Shown here: in pieces, positions 47,811 to 59,964 of the stretch
Layout of the letters: each line of letters begins with the position of its first letter
Numbering within the stretch: the stretch's first letter is position 1
Source: Hydractinia symbiolongicarpus
Taxonomy: Eukaryota > Cnidaria > Hydrozoa > Anthoathecata > Hydractiniidae
DNA length: 64,000 bases
Assembly (NCBI RefSeq): GCF_029227915.1
Contig: NC_079875.1
Location: 1,054,001-1,118,000, forward strand
Direction: 5' to 3'
The notes under the pieces: model-generated
Database searches by the model: none
Seen by the model: the letters and a program-made list of their open reading frames with translations, nothing else
Told to the model about the DNA's origin: nothing
Position numbers and translations under genes: made by a program

Positions 47811-50038
47811 CTCACAGGGTACTTTCTTTGTATACATTCGACTATACGGGCCAAGCCCGGGATTTACGGGAAATCGCGGGTTTTCGTTTGCTGGCGATTA
47901 AACCACTTTCATTAAGCGTCTCATCAAAAATGAAAACATTTCTGAAAACTACAAGTCTCATGCGTTTTATTGGTGAAAAAATATTTTAAAAAATCGTTCG
48001 GAAAATGAGTTTACTCACAGGGTACTTTCTTTGTATACATTCGACTATACGGGCCAAACCCGGGATTTACGGGAAATCGCGGGTTTTCGTTTGCCGGCGA
48101 TTAAACTTCTTTCATTAACCGTCTCATCAAAAATGAAAAATTTTTGAAAACTACAAGTCTCATGCGTTTTAGTGGTGAAAAAAAAATTAAAAAATCGTTC
48201 GGGAAATGAGTTTACTCCCTGGGTACTTTCTTTGTATACATTCGACTATACGGGCCAAGCCCGGGATTTACGGGAAATCGAGGGATTTCGTTTGCCCGCG
48301 ATTAAACCTCTTTCATTAAGCGTCTCATCAAAAATGAAAACATTTTTGAAAACTACAAGTCTCATGCGTTTTAGTGGTGAAAAAATAATTTAAAAAATCG
48401 TTCGGAAAATGAGTTTACTCCCTGGGTACTCTCTTGTATACTTTGGACTATACGGGCCGAGTCCGGGATTTACGGGAAATCGCGGATTTTCGTTTGAGGG
48501 CGATTAAACTTCCTTTATTCAGCGTCTCATCAAAAATGAAAACATTTTTAAAAACTACAAGTCTCATGGGCTTTAGTGGTGAAATAATAATTTAAAAAAT
48601 CGTTTGGGAAATGAGTTTACTCACTGGGTACTTTCTTTGTATACTTTTGACTTTACGGGCCGAATCCGGGATTTACGGAAAATCGCGGATTTTCGTTTGC
48701 CGGCGATTAAACTTCTTTTATTCAGCGTCCCATCAATTATGAAAATATTTTTGAAAACTACAAGTCTCATGCGTTTAGTGGTAAAAGAATAATATAAAAA
48801 ATCGTTTGGGAAATGAGTTTACTCCCTGGGTACTTTCTTTGCATACTTTTGAATACACGGGTCAAGTCCGGGGTTTACGGGAAATGGCGGGTTTTCGTTT
48901 GCCGGCGATTAAACTTCTTTTATTCAGCGTCTCATCAAAAATGAAAACATTTTTGAAAACTACAAGTCTCATGCGTTTTAGTAGTGAAAAGATAATTTAA
49001 AAAATTGTTTTGGAAATGAGTTTACTCACAGGGTACTTTCTTTGTGTACATTCGACTATACGGGCCAAGCCCGGGATTTACGGGAAATCGCGGGTTTTCG
49101 TTTGCTGGCGATTAAACCACTTTCATTAAGCGTCTCATCAAAAATGAAAACATTTCCGAAAACTACAAGTCTCATGCGTTTTATTGGTGAAAAAATAATT
49201 TAAAAAATCGTTCGGGAAATGAGTTTACTCACAGGGTACTTTCTTTGTATACATTCGACTATACGGGCCAAGCCCGGGATTTACGGGAAATCGCGGGTTT
49301 TCGTTTGCCGGCGATTAAACTTCTTTCATTAACCGTCTCATCAAAAATGAAAAAATTTTTGAAAACTACAAGTCTCATGCGTTTTAGTGGTGAAAAAAAA
49401 ATTAAAAAATCGTTCGGGAAATGAGTTTACTCCTTGGGTACTTTCTTTGTATACATTCGACTATACGGGCCAAGCCCGGGATTTATGGGAAATCGAGGGA
49501 TTTTGTTTGCCGGCGATTAAACCTTTTTCATTAAGCGTCTCATCAAAAAGGAAAACATTTTTGAAAACTACAAGTCTCATGCGTTTTAGTGGTGAAAAAA
49601 TAATTTAAAAAATCGTTCGGGAAATGAGTTTACACCCTGGGTACTTTCTTTGTATACTTTTGACTATACGGACCGAGTCCGGGATTTACGGGAAATCGCA
49701 GGTTTTCGTTTGCCGGCGATTAAACTTTTTTTATTCAGCGTCTCATCAAAAATGAAAACATTTTTGAAAACTACAAGTCTCATACGTTTTAGTGGTGAAA
49801 AAATAATTTAAAAATTCGTTCTGGAAATGAGTTTACTCACTGGGTACTTTCCTTGTATACTTTTAACTATACGGGCCGAGTCCGGGATTTACGGGAAATC
49901 GCGGGTTTTCGTTTGCGGGCGATTAAACTTCTTTTATTCAGCGTCTCATCAGAAATGAAAACATTTTTGAAAACTACAAGTCTCATGCGTTTTAGTGGTG
50001 AAAAAGTAATTTAAAAAATCGTTCGGGAAATGAGTTTA
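47811..50038. repeat. Block D': second copy of the 9-mer HOR
   Basis: The order is n-o-p'-q-r-m-n-o-p-s-t. From 48215 it runs colinear with 29578-31390 at a constant offset of 18637 for about 1.8 kb. It shares actctcttgtatac in q, tgcatacttttgaat in m and catttccgaaaac in n. Small private differences include 'ctttattcag' in q, 'catcaattatg' and 'gtaaaagaata' in r, and an o dyad with fewer bases near 48140. Confidence 0.88.
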
Positions 50039-51051
50039 CTCCCTGGGTACTTTCTTTGTATACTTTTGACTATACGGACTGAGTCCGGGATTTACGGGAA
50101 ATCGCAGGTTTTCGTTTGCCGGCGATTAAACTGCTTTTATTCAGCGTCTCATCAAAAATGAAAACATTTTTGAAAACTACAAGTCTCATGCGTTTTAGTG
50201 GTGAAAAAATAATTTAAAAAATCGTTCGGGAAATGAGTTTACTCCCTGGGTACTTTCTTTGTATACTTTTGACTATACGGGCCAACCCGGGATTTACGGG
50301 AAATCGCGGGTTTTCGTTTGCTGGCGATTAAACTTCTTTTATTCAGCGTTTCATCAAAAATGAAAACATTTTTAAAAACTACAAGTCTTATGCGATTTAG
50401 TGGTGAAAAAATAATTTAAAAAATCGTTCTGGAAATGAGTTTACTCACAGGGTACTTTCTTTGTATACATTCGACTATACGGGCCAAGCCCGGGATTTAC
50501 GGGAAATCGCAGGTTTTCGTTTTCCGGCGATTAAACGTCTTTCATTAAGCGTCTCATCAAAAATGTAAACATTTTTGAAAACTACAAGTCTCATGCGTTT
50601 TAGTGGTGAAAAAAAAATTTAAAAAATCGTTCGGGAAATGAGTTTACTCCCTGGATACTTTCTTTGTATACATTCGACTATACGGGCCAAGCCCCGGATT
50701 TACGGGAAAAGGCGGGATTTCGTTTGCCGGCGATTAAACCTCTTTTATTAAGCGTCTCATCAAAAATGAAAACATTTTTGAAAACTACAAGTGTCATGCT
50801 TTTAGTGGTGAAATAATAATTTAAAAATTCGTTAGGGAAATGAGTTTACTGACTGGGTACTTTCCTTGTATACTTTTGACTATACAGGCCGAGGCCGGGA
50901 TTTACGGGAAATTGCGGGTTTTCGTTTGCCGGCGATTAAACTTCTTTTATTCAGCGTCTCATCAAAAATGAAAACATTTTTAAAAACTACAAGTCTCTTG
51001 GGCTTTAGTGGTGAAATAATAATTTAAAAAATCGTTTGGGAAATGAGTTTA

Positions 51052-51254
51052 CTCCCTGGGTACTTTCTTTGTATACTTTTGACTATACGGGCCGAGTACG
51101 GGATTTACGGGAAATCGCAGGTTTTCGTTTGCCGGCGATTAAACTTCTTTTATTCAGCGTCTCATCAAAAAGGAAAACATTTTTGAAAACAACAAGTCTC
51201 ATGCGTTTTAGTGGTGAAAAAATAATTTAAAAAATCGTTCGGGAAATGAGTTTA
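51052..51254. repeat. Subtype v monomer (exemplar)
   Basis: Diagnostic readings are gagtacggg, cgcaggtttt, aaaaaggaaaac and aaaacaacaagtc. Its second copy is at 52878, and a related copy at about 7098 reads 'ttatatac' and 'ggttatctttt'. It is always followed by an s monomer (caccctggg). Confidence 0.78.
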
Positions 51255-52877
51255 CACCCTGGGTACTTTCTTTGTATACTTTTGACTATACGGGCCGAGT
51301 CCGGGAATTACGGGAAATCGCAGGTTTTCGTTTGCCGGCGATTAAACTTCTTTTATTCAGCGTCTCATCAAAAATGAAAACATTTTTGAAAACTACAAGT
51401 CTCATACGTTTTAGTGGTGAAGAAATAATTTAAAAATTCGTTCGGGAAATGAGTTTACTCACTGGGTACTTTCCTTGTATACTTTTAACTATACGGGCCG
51501 AGTCCGGGATTTACGGGAAATCGCGGGTGTTCGTTTGCCGGAGATTAAACTTCTTTTATTCAGCGTCTCATCAAAAATGAAAACATTTTTAAAAACTACA
51601 AGTCTCATGGGCTTTAGCGGTGAAATAATAATTTAAAAAATCGTTTGGGAAATGAGTTTACTCCCTGGGTACTTTCTTTGTATACTTTTGACTATACGGG
51701 CCGAGTCCAGGATTTACGGGAAATCGCAGGTTTTCGTTTGCCGGCGATTAAACTTCTTTTATTCAGCGTCTCATCAAAAATGAAAACATTTTTAAAAACT
51801 ACAAATCTCATGCGTTTTAGTGGTGAAAAAGTAACTTAAAAAATCGTTCGGGAAATGAGTTTACTCCCTGGGTACTTTCTTTGTATACATTCGACTATAC
51901 GGGCCAAGCCCCGGATTTACGGGAAAACGCGGGATTTCGTTTGCCGGCGATTAAACCTCTTTCATTAAGCGTCTCATCAAAAATGAAAACATTTTTGAAA
52001 ACTACAAGTCTCATGCGTTTTAGTGGTGAAAAAATAATTTAAAAAATCGTTCGGGAAATGAGTTTACTCCCTGGGTACTTTCTTTGTATACTTTTGACTA
52101 TACGGGCCGAGTCCGGGATTTACGGAAAATCGCGGATGTTCGTTTGCCGGCGATTAAACTTCTTTTATTCAGCGTCCCATCAAATATGAAAATATTTTCG
52201 AAAACTACAAGTGTCATGCGTTTAGTGGTAAAAAAATAATATAAAAAATCGTTCGGGAAATGAGTTTACTCCCTGGGTACTTTCTTTGTGTACTTTTGAC
52301 TATACGGGTCGAGTCCGGGGTTTACGGGAAATGGCGGGTTTTCGTTTGCCGGCGATTAAACTTCTTTCATTACCCGTCTCATCAAAAATGAAAACATTTT
52401 TGAAAACCACAAGTTTCATCCGTTTTAGTGGTGAAAAGATAATTTAAAAAATCGTTTTGGAAATGAGTTTACTCACAGGGTACTTTCTTTGTATACATTC
52501 GACTATACGGGCCAAGCCCGGGATTTACGGGAAATCGCGGGTTTTCGTTTGCCGGCGATTAAACTTCTTTCATTAACCGTCTCATCAAAAATGAAAACAT
52601 TTTTGAAAACTACAAGTCTCATGCGTTTTAGTGGTGAAAAAAAAAATTAAAAAATCGTTCAGGAAATGAGTTTACTCCCTGGGTACTTTCTTTGTATACT
52701 TTGAACTATACAGGCCGAGTCCGGGATTTACAGGAAATCGCGGATTTTCGTTTGCCGGCGATTAAACTTCTTTTATTCAGCGTCTCATCAAAAATGAAAA
52801 CATTTTTAAAAACTACAAGTCTCTTGGGCTTTAGTGGTGAAATAATAATTTAAAAAATCGTTTGGGAAATGAGTTTA
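51052..52877. repeat. 9-monomer duplication unit v-s-t-a-b-c-d-e-f (1826 bp)
   Basis: The unit is followed by a second partial pass, v-s-t-a (52878-53689), that matches it closely. Differences include 'gaagaaataa' against 'gaaaaaataa', 'gggtgttcg' against 'gggttttcg' in t, and 'gagtccagg' against 'gattccagg' in a. The last monomer (52675-52877) is an f-like hybrid ending in 'ctcttgggcttt', and it provides the join back to v. Confidence 0.82.
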
Positions 52878-54297
52878 CTCCCTGGGTACTTTCTTTGTAT
52901 ACTTTTGACTATACGGGCCGAGTACGGGATTTACGGGAAATCGCAGGTTTTCGTTTGCCGGCGATTAAACTTCTTTTATTCAGCGTCTCATCAAAAAGGA
53001 AAACATTTTTGAAAACAACAAGTCTCATGCGTTTTAGTGGTGAAAAAATAATTTAAAAAATCGTTCGGGAAATGAGTTTACACCCTGGGTACTTTCTTTG
53101 TATACTTTTGACTATACGGGCCGAGTCCGGGATTTACGGGAAATCGCAGGTTTTTGTTTGCCGGCGATTAAACTTCTTTTATTCAGCGTCTCATCAAAAA
53201 TGAAAACATTTTTGAAAACTACAAGTCTCATACGTTTTAGTGGTGAAAAAATAATTTAAAAATTCATTCGGGAAATGAGTTTACTCACTGGGTACTTTCC
53301 TTGTATACTTTTAACTATACGGGCCGAGTCCGGGATTTACGGGAAATCGCGGGTTTTCGTTTGCCGGAGATTAAACTTCTTTTATTCAGCGTCTCATCAA
53401 AAATGAAAACATTTTTAAAAACTACAAGTCTCATGGGCTTTAGTGGTGAAATAATAATTTAAAAAATCGTTTGGGAAATGAGTTTACTCCCTGGGTACTT
53501 TCTTTGTATACTTTTGACTATACGGGCCGATTCCAGGATTTACGGGAAATCGCAGGTTTTCGTTTGCCGGCGATTAAACTTCTTTTATTCAGCGTCTCAT
53601 CAAAAATGAAAACATTTTTAAAAACTACAAATCTCATGCGTTTTAGTGGTGAAAAAGTAACTTAAAAAATCGTTTGGGAAATGAGTTTACTCCCTGGGTA
53701 CTTTCTTTGTATACATTCGACTATACGGGCCAAGCCCGGGATTTACGGGAAATCGCGGGTTTTCGTTTTCCGGCGATTACACCTCTTTCATTAAGCGTCT
53801 CATCAAAAATGAAAACATTTTTGAAAACTACAAGTCTCATGCGTTTTAGTGGTGAAAAAAAAATTTAAAAAATCGTTCGGGAAATAAGTTTACTCCCTGG
53901 GTACTTTCTTTGTATACATTCGACTATACGGGCCAAGCCCGGGATTTACGGGAAAACGCGGGATTTCGTTTGCCGGCGATTAAACCTCTTTCATTAAGCG
54001 TCTCATCAAAAATGAAAACATTTTTGAAAACTACAAGTGTCATGCGTTTAGTGGTGAAATAATAATTTAAAAATTCGTTAGGGAAATGAGTTTACTGACT
54101 GGGTACTTTCCTTGTATACTTTTGACTATACGGGCCGAGGCCGGGATTTACGGGAAATTACGGGTTTTCGTTTGCCGGCGATTAAACTTCTTTTATTCAG
54201 CGTCTCATCAAAAATGAAAACATTTTTAAAAACTACAAGTCTCTTGGGCTTTAGTGGTGAAATAATAATTTAAAAAATCGTTTGGGAAATGAGTTTA

Positions 54298-54906
54298 CTC
54301 TCTGGGTACTTTCTTTGTATACTTTTGACTATACGGGCCGAGTCTGGGATTTACGGGAAATTGCAGGTTTTCGTTTGCCGGCGATTAAACTTCTTTTATT
54401 CAGCGTCTCATCAAAAATGAAAAAATTTTTGAAAACTACAAGTCTCATACGTTTTAGTGGTGAAAAAATAATTTAAAAATTTGTTCGGGAAATGAGTTTA
54501 CTCACTGGGTACTTTCCTTGTATACTTTTAACTATACGGGCCGAGTCCGGGATTTACGGGAAATCGCGGGTTTTCGTTTGCCGGCGATTAAACGTCTTTT
54601 ATTCAGCGTCTCATCAAAAATGAAAACATTTTTAAAAACTACAAGTCTCATGCGTTTTAGTGGTGAAAAAGTAATTTAAAAAATCGTTCGGGAAATGAGT
54701 TTACTCCCTGGGTACTTTCATTGTATACATTCGACTATACGGGCCAAGCCCCGGATTTACGGGAAAACGCGGGATTTCGTTTGCCGGCGATTAAACCTCT
54801 TTCATTAAGCGTCTCATTAAAAATGAAAACATTTTTAAAAACTACAAGTCTCTTGGGCTTTAGTGGTGAAATAATAATTTAAAAAATCGTTTGGGAAATG
54901 AGTTTA
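54298..54906. repeat. Three-monomer tandem duplicate z-g/a-b (609 bp)
   Basis: This triplet is followed at 54907 by another z-g/a-b start. Its last monomer (54704-54906) begins as b (actttcattg, aagccccgg, aaaacgcggg) and ends 'ctcttgggcttt' with gaaataataa. That is the usual lead-in to z, so it is a hybrid that closes the duplication. Block B has no equivalent triplet. Confidence 0.8.
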
Positions 54907-56529
54907 CTCTCTGGGTACTTTCTTTGTATACTTTTGACTATACGGGACGAGTCTAGGATTTACGGGAAATTGCAGGTTTTCGTTTGCCGGCGATTAAACT
55001 TCTTTTATTCAGCGTCTCATCAAAAATGAAAAAATTTTTGAAAACTACAAGTCTCATACGTTTTAGTGGTGAAAAAATAACTTAAAAATTTGTTCGGGAA
55101 ATGAGTTTACTCACTGGGTACTTTCCTTGTATACTTTTAACTATACGGGCCGAGTCCGGGATTTACGGGAAATCGCGGGTTTTCGTTTGCCGGCGATTAA
55201 ACGTCTTTTATTCAGCGTCTCATCAAAAATGAAAACATTTTTAAAAACTACAAGTCTCATGCGTTTTAGTGGTGAAAAAGTAATTTAAAAAATCGTTCGG
55301 GAAATGAGTTTACTCCCTGGGTACTTTCATTGTATACATTCGACTATACGGGCCAAGCCCCGGATTTACGGGAAAACGCGGGATTTCGTTTGCCGGCGAT
55401 TAAACCTCTTTCATTAAGCGTCTCATCAAAAATGAAAACATTTTTGAAAACTACAAGTCTCATGCGTTTTAGTGGTGAAAAAATAATTTAAAAAATCGTT
55501 CGGGAAATGAGTTTACTCCCTGGGTACTTTCTTTGTATACTTTTGACTATACGGGCCGAGTCCGGGATTTACGGAAAATCGCGGATTTTCGTTTGCCGGC
55601 GATTAAACTTCTTTTATTCAGCGTCCCATCAAATATGAAAATATTTTTGAAAACTACAAGTGTCATGCGTTTAGTGGTAAAAAAATAATATAAAAAATCG
55701 TTCGGGAAATGAGTTTACTCCCTGGGTACTTTCTTTGTGTACTTTTGACTATACGGGTCGAGTCCGGGGTTTACGGGAAATGGCGGGTTTTCGTTTGCCG
55801 GCGATTAAACTTCTTTCATTAACCGTCCCATCAAAAATGAAAACATTTTTGAAAACTACAAGTCTCATGCGTTTTAGTGGTGAAAAGATAATTTAAAAAA
55901 TCGTTTTGGAGATGAGTTTACTCACAGGGTACTTTCTTTGTATACATTCGACTATACGGGCCAAGCCCGGGATTTACGGGAAATCGCAGGTTTTCGTTTG
56001 CCGGCGATTAAACTTCTTTCATTAACCGTCTCATCAAAAATGAAAACATTTGTGAAAACTACAAGTCTCATGCGTTTTAGTGGTGAAAAAAGAAATTAAA
56101 AAATCGTTCAGGAAATGAGTTTACTCCCTGAGTACTTTCTTTGTAAACTTTGGACTATACGGGCCGAGTCCGGGATTTACGGGAAATCGCGGATTTTCGT
56201 TTGAGGGCGATTAAACTTCTTTTATTCAGCGTCTCATCAAAAATGAAAACATTTTTGAAAACTACAAGTCTCATGCGTTGTAGTGGTGAAAAAATAATTT
56301 AAAAAATCGTTCGGAAAATGAGTTTACTCACTGGGTACTTTCTTTGTATACTTTTGACTATACGGGCCGAGTCCGGGATTTACGGGAAATCGCGGGTTTT
56401 CGTTTGCCGGCGATTAAACGTCTTTTATTCAGCGTCTCATCAAAAATGAAAACATTTTTAAAAACTACAAGTCTTATGGGCTTTAGTGGTGAAATAATAA
56501 TTTAAAAAATCGTTTGGGAAACGAGTTTA

Positions 56530-56718
56530 CTCCCTGGGTGCTTTCTTTGTATACTTTTGACTATACGGGCCGAGTCCAGGATTTACGGGAAATCGCAGGC
56601 GATTAAACTTCTTTTATTCAGCGTCTCATCAAAAATGAAAACATTTTTAAAAACTACAAGTCTCTTGGGCTTTAGTGGTGAAATAATAATTTAAAAAATC
56701 GTTTGGGAAATGAGTTTA
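56530..56718. repeat. Subtype a monomer with 14-bp deletion (right copy)
   Basis: This monomer is 189 bp with the same junction 'gcaggcgattaaac' as 10342, at offset 46188. The preceding monomer ends 'gggaaacgag' and this one begins with 'gggtgctttc', as in the left copy. It is followed by z in both blocks. Confidence 0.9.
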
Positions 56719-57124
56719 CTCTCTGGGTACTTTCTTTGTATACTTTTGACTATACGGGCCGAGTCTGGGATTTACGGGAAATTGCAGGTTTTCGTTTGCC
56801 GGCGATTAAACTTCTTTTATTCAGCGTCTCATCAAAAATGAAAAAATTTTTAAAAACTACAAGTTTCATACGTTTTAGTGGTGAAAAAATAATTTAAAAA
56901 TTTGTTCGGGAAATGAGTTTACTCACTGGGTACTTTCCTTGTATACTTTTAACTATACGGGCCGAGTCCGGGATTTACGGGAAATCGCGGGTTTTCGTTT
57001 GCCGGCGATTAAACGTCTTTTATTCAGCGTCTCATCAAAAATGAAAACATTTTTAAAAACTACAAGTCTCATGGGCTTTAGTGGTGAAATAATAATTTAA
57101 AAAATCGTTTGGGAAATGAGTTTA

Positions 57125-58544
57125 CTCCCTGGGTGCTTTCTTTGTATACTTTTGACTATACGGGCCAAGTCCAGGATTTACGGGAAATCGCAGGTTTTCG
57201 TTTGCCGGCGATTAAACTTCTTTTATTCAGCGTCTCATCAAAAATGAAAACATTTTTAAAAACTACAAGTCTCATGCGTTTTAGTGGTGAAAAAGTAATT
57301 TAAAAAATCGTTCGGGAAATGAGTTTACTCCCTGGGTACTTTCATTGTATACATTCGACTATACGGGCCAAGCCCCGGATTTACGGGAAAACGCTGGATT
57401 TCGTTTGCCGGCGATTAAACCTCTTTGATTAAGCGTCTCATCAAAAATGAAAACATTTTTGAAAACTACAAGTCTCATGCGTTTTAGTGGTGAAAAAATA
57501 TTTTAAAAAATCGTTCGGGAAATGAGTTTACTCCCTGGGTACTTTCTTTGTATACTTTTGACTATACGGGCCGAGTCCGGGATTTACGGAAAATCGCGGA
57601 TTTTCGTTTGCCGGCGATTAAACTTCTTTTATTCAGCGTCCCATCAAATATGAAAATATTTTTGAAAACTACAAGTGTCATGCGTTTAGTGGTAAAAAAA
57701 TAATATAAAAAATCGTTCGGGAAATGAGTTTACTCCCTGGGTACTTTCTTTGTGTACTTTTGACTATACGGGTCGAGTCCGGGGTTTACGGGAAATGGCG
57801 GGTTTTCGTTTGCCGGCGATTAAACTTCTTTCATTAACCGTCCCATCAAAAATGAAAACATTTTTGAAAACTACAAGTCTCATGCGTTTTAGTGGTGAAA
57901 AGATAATTTAAAAAATCGTTTTGGAAATGAGTTTACTCACAGGGTACTTTCTTTGTATACATTCGACTATACGGGCCAAGCCCGGGATTTACGGGAAATC
58001 GCAGGTTTTCGTTTGCCGGCGATTAAACTTCTTTCATTAACCGTCTCATCAAAAATGAAAACATTTGTGAAAACTACAAGTCTCATGCGTTTTAGTGGTG
58101 AAAAAAGAAATTAAAAAATCGTTCAGGAAATGAGTTTACTCCCTGAGTACTTTCTTTGTAAACTTTGGACTATACGGGCCGAGTCCGGGATTTACGGGAA
58201 ATCGCGGATTTTCGTTTGAGGGCGATTAAACTTCTTTTATTCAGCGTCTCATCAAAAATGAAAACATTTTTGAAAACTACAAGTCTCATACGTTTTAGTG
58301 GTGAAAAAATAATTTAAAAATTTGTTCGGGAAATGAGTTTACTCACTGGGTACTTTCCTTGTATACTTTTAACTATACGGGCCGAGTCCGGGATTTACGG
58401 GAAATCGCGGGTTTTCGTTTTCCGGCGATTAAACGTCTTTTATTCAGCGTCTCATCAAAAATGAAAACATTTTTAAAAACTACAAGTCTCATGGGCTTTA
58501 GTGGTGAAATAATAATTTAAAAAATCGTTTGGGAAATGAGTTTA
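57125..58544. repeat. 7-mer HOR unit a-b-c-d-e-f-g, right copy 1 (1420 bp)
   Basis: Monomers start at 57125 a (gggtgctttc, gtccagg, gaaaaagtaa), 57328 b (actttcattg, aagccccgg), 57531 c (acggaaaatcgcgg, cccatcaaatatg), 57733 d (gtgtacttttg, gggtcgag), 57936 e (ctcacaggg, catttgtgaaaac, gttcagg), 58139 f (ctccctgagtac, gtaaactttggac, tttgagggcg) and 58342 g (actttccttg, cgtcttttatt, gggctttag). c is 202 bp and the others are 203 bp. Confidence 0.94.
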
Positions 58545-59964
58545 CTCCCTGGGTGCTTTCTTTGTATACTTTTGACTATACGGGCCGAGTCCAGGATTTA
58601 CGGGAAATCGCAGGTTTTCGTTTGCCGGCGATTAAACTTCTTTTATTCAGCGTCTCATCAAAAATGAAAACATTTTTAAAAACTACAAGTCTCATGCGTT
58701 TTAGTGGTGAAAAAGTAATTTAAAAAATCGTTCGGGAAATGAGTTTACTCCCTGGGTACTTTCATTGTATACATTCGACTATACGGGCCAAGCCCCGGAT
58801 TTACGGGAAAACGCGGGAGATCGTTTGCCGGCGATTAAACCTCTTTCATTAAGCGTCTCATCAAAAATGAAAACATTTTTGAAAACTACAAGTCTCATGC
58901 GTTTTAGTGGTGAAAAAATAATTTAAAAAATCGTTCGGGAAATGAGTTTACTCCCTGGGTACTTTCTTTGTATACTTTTGACTATACGGGCCGAGTCCGG
59001 GATTTACGGAAAATCGCGGATTTTCGTTTGCCGGCGATTAAACTTCTTTTATTCAGCGTCCCATCAAATATGAAAATATTTTTGAAAACTACAAGTGTCA
59101 TGCGTTTAGTGGTAAAAAAATAATATAAAAAATCGTTCGGGAAATGAGTTTACTCCCTGGGTACTTTCTTTGTGTACTTTTGACTATACGGGTCGAGTCC
59201 GGGGTTTACGGGAAATGGCGGGTTTTCGTTTGCCGGCGATTAAACTTCTTTCATTAACCGTCCCATCAAAAATGAAAACATTTTTGAAAACTACAAGTCT
59301 CATGCGTTTTAGTGGTGAAAAGATAATTTAAAAAATCGTTTTGGAAATGAGTTTACTCACAGGGTACTTTCTTTGTATACATTCGACTATACGGGCCAAG
59401 CCCGGGATTTACGGGAAATCGCAGGTTTTCGTTTGCCGGCGATTAAACTTCTTTCATTAACCGTCTCATCAAAAATGAAAACATTTGTGAAAACTACAAG
59501 TCTCATGCGTTTTAGTGGTGAAAAAAGAAATTAAAAAATCGTTCAGGAAATGAGTTTACTCCCTGAGTACTTTCTTTGTAAACTTTGGACTATACGGGCC
59601 GAGTCCGGGATTTACGGGAAATCGCGGATTTTCGTTTGAGGGCGATTAAACTTCTTTTATTCAGCGTCTCATCAAAAATGAAAACATTTTTGAAAACTAC
59701 AAGTCTCATACGTTTTAGTGGTGAAAAAATAATTTAAAAATTTGTTCGGGAAATGAGTTTACTCACTGGGTACTTTCCTTGTATACTTTTAACTATACGG
59801 GCCGAGTCCGGGATTTACGGGAAATCGCGGGTTTTCGTTTGCCGGCGATTAAACGTCTTTTATTCAGCGTCTCATCAAAAATGAAAACATTTTTAAAAAC
59901 TACAAGTTTCATGGGCTTTAGTGGTGAAATAATAATTTAAAAAATCGTTTGGGAAATGAGTTTA
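58545..59964. repeat. 7-mer HOR unit, right copy 2 (1420 bp)
   Basis: It has the same order and length as the preceding unit. Its b monomer has the private reading 'gcgggagatcg'. The g monomer at the end of the preceding unit has 'cgttttccggcg', and this unit's g has 'gccggcg'. It ends 'aagtttcatgggc', matching the end of the left unit 12356-13775. Confidence 0.93.

Larger units (their letters stand above)
50039..54297. repeat. Block G: transition segment with v-s-t-a duplication
   Basis: The order is w, x, y, b', u, then v-s-t-a-b-c-d-e-f and again v-s-t-a, then y', b' and u. The v monomers at 51052 and 52878 are 1826 bp (nine monomers) apart. The b-c-d-e run links this block to the 7-mer family, and the v-s-t-a run links it to the end of A2 (7.1-7.9 kb). 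It holds satellite only. Confidence 0.83.
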
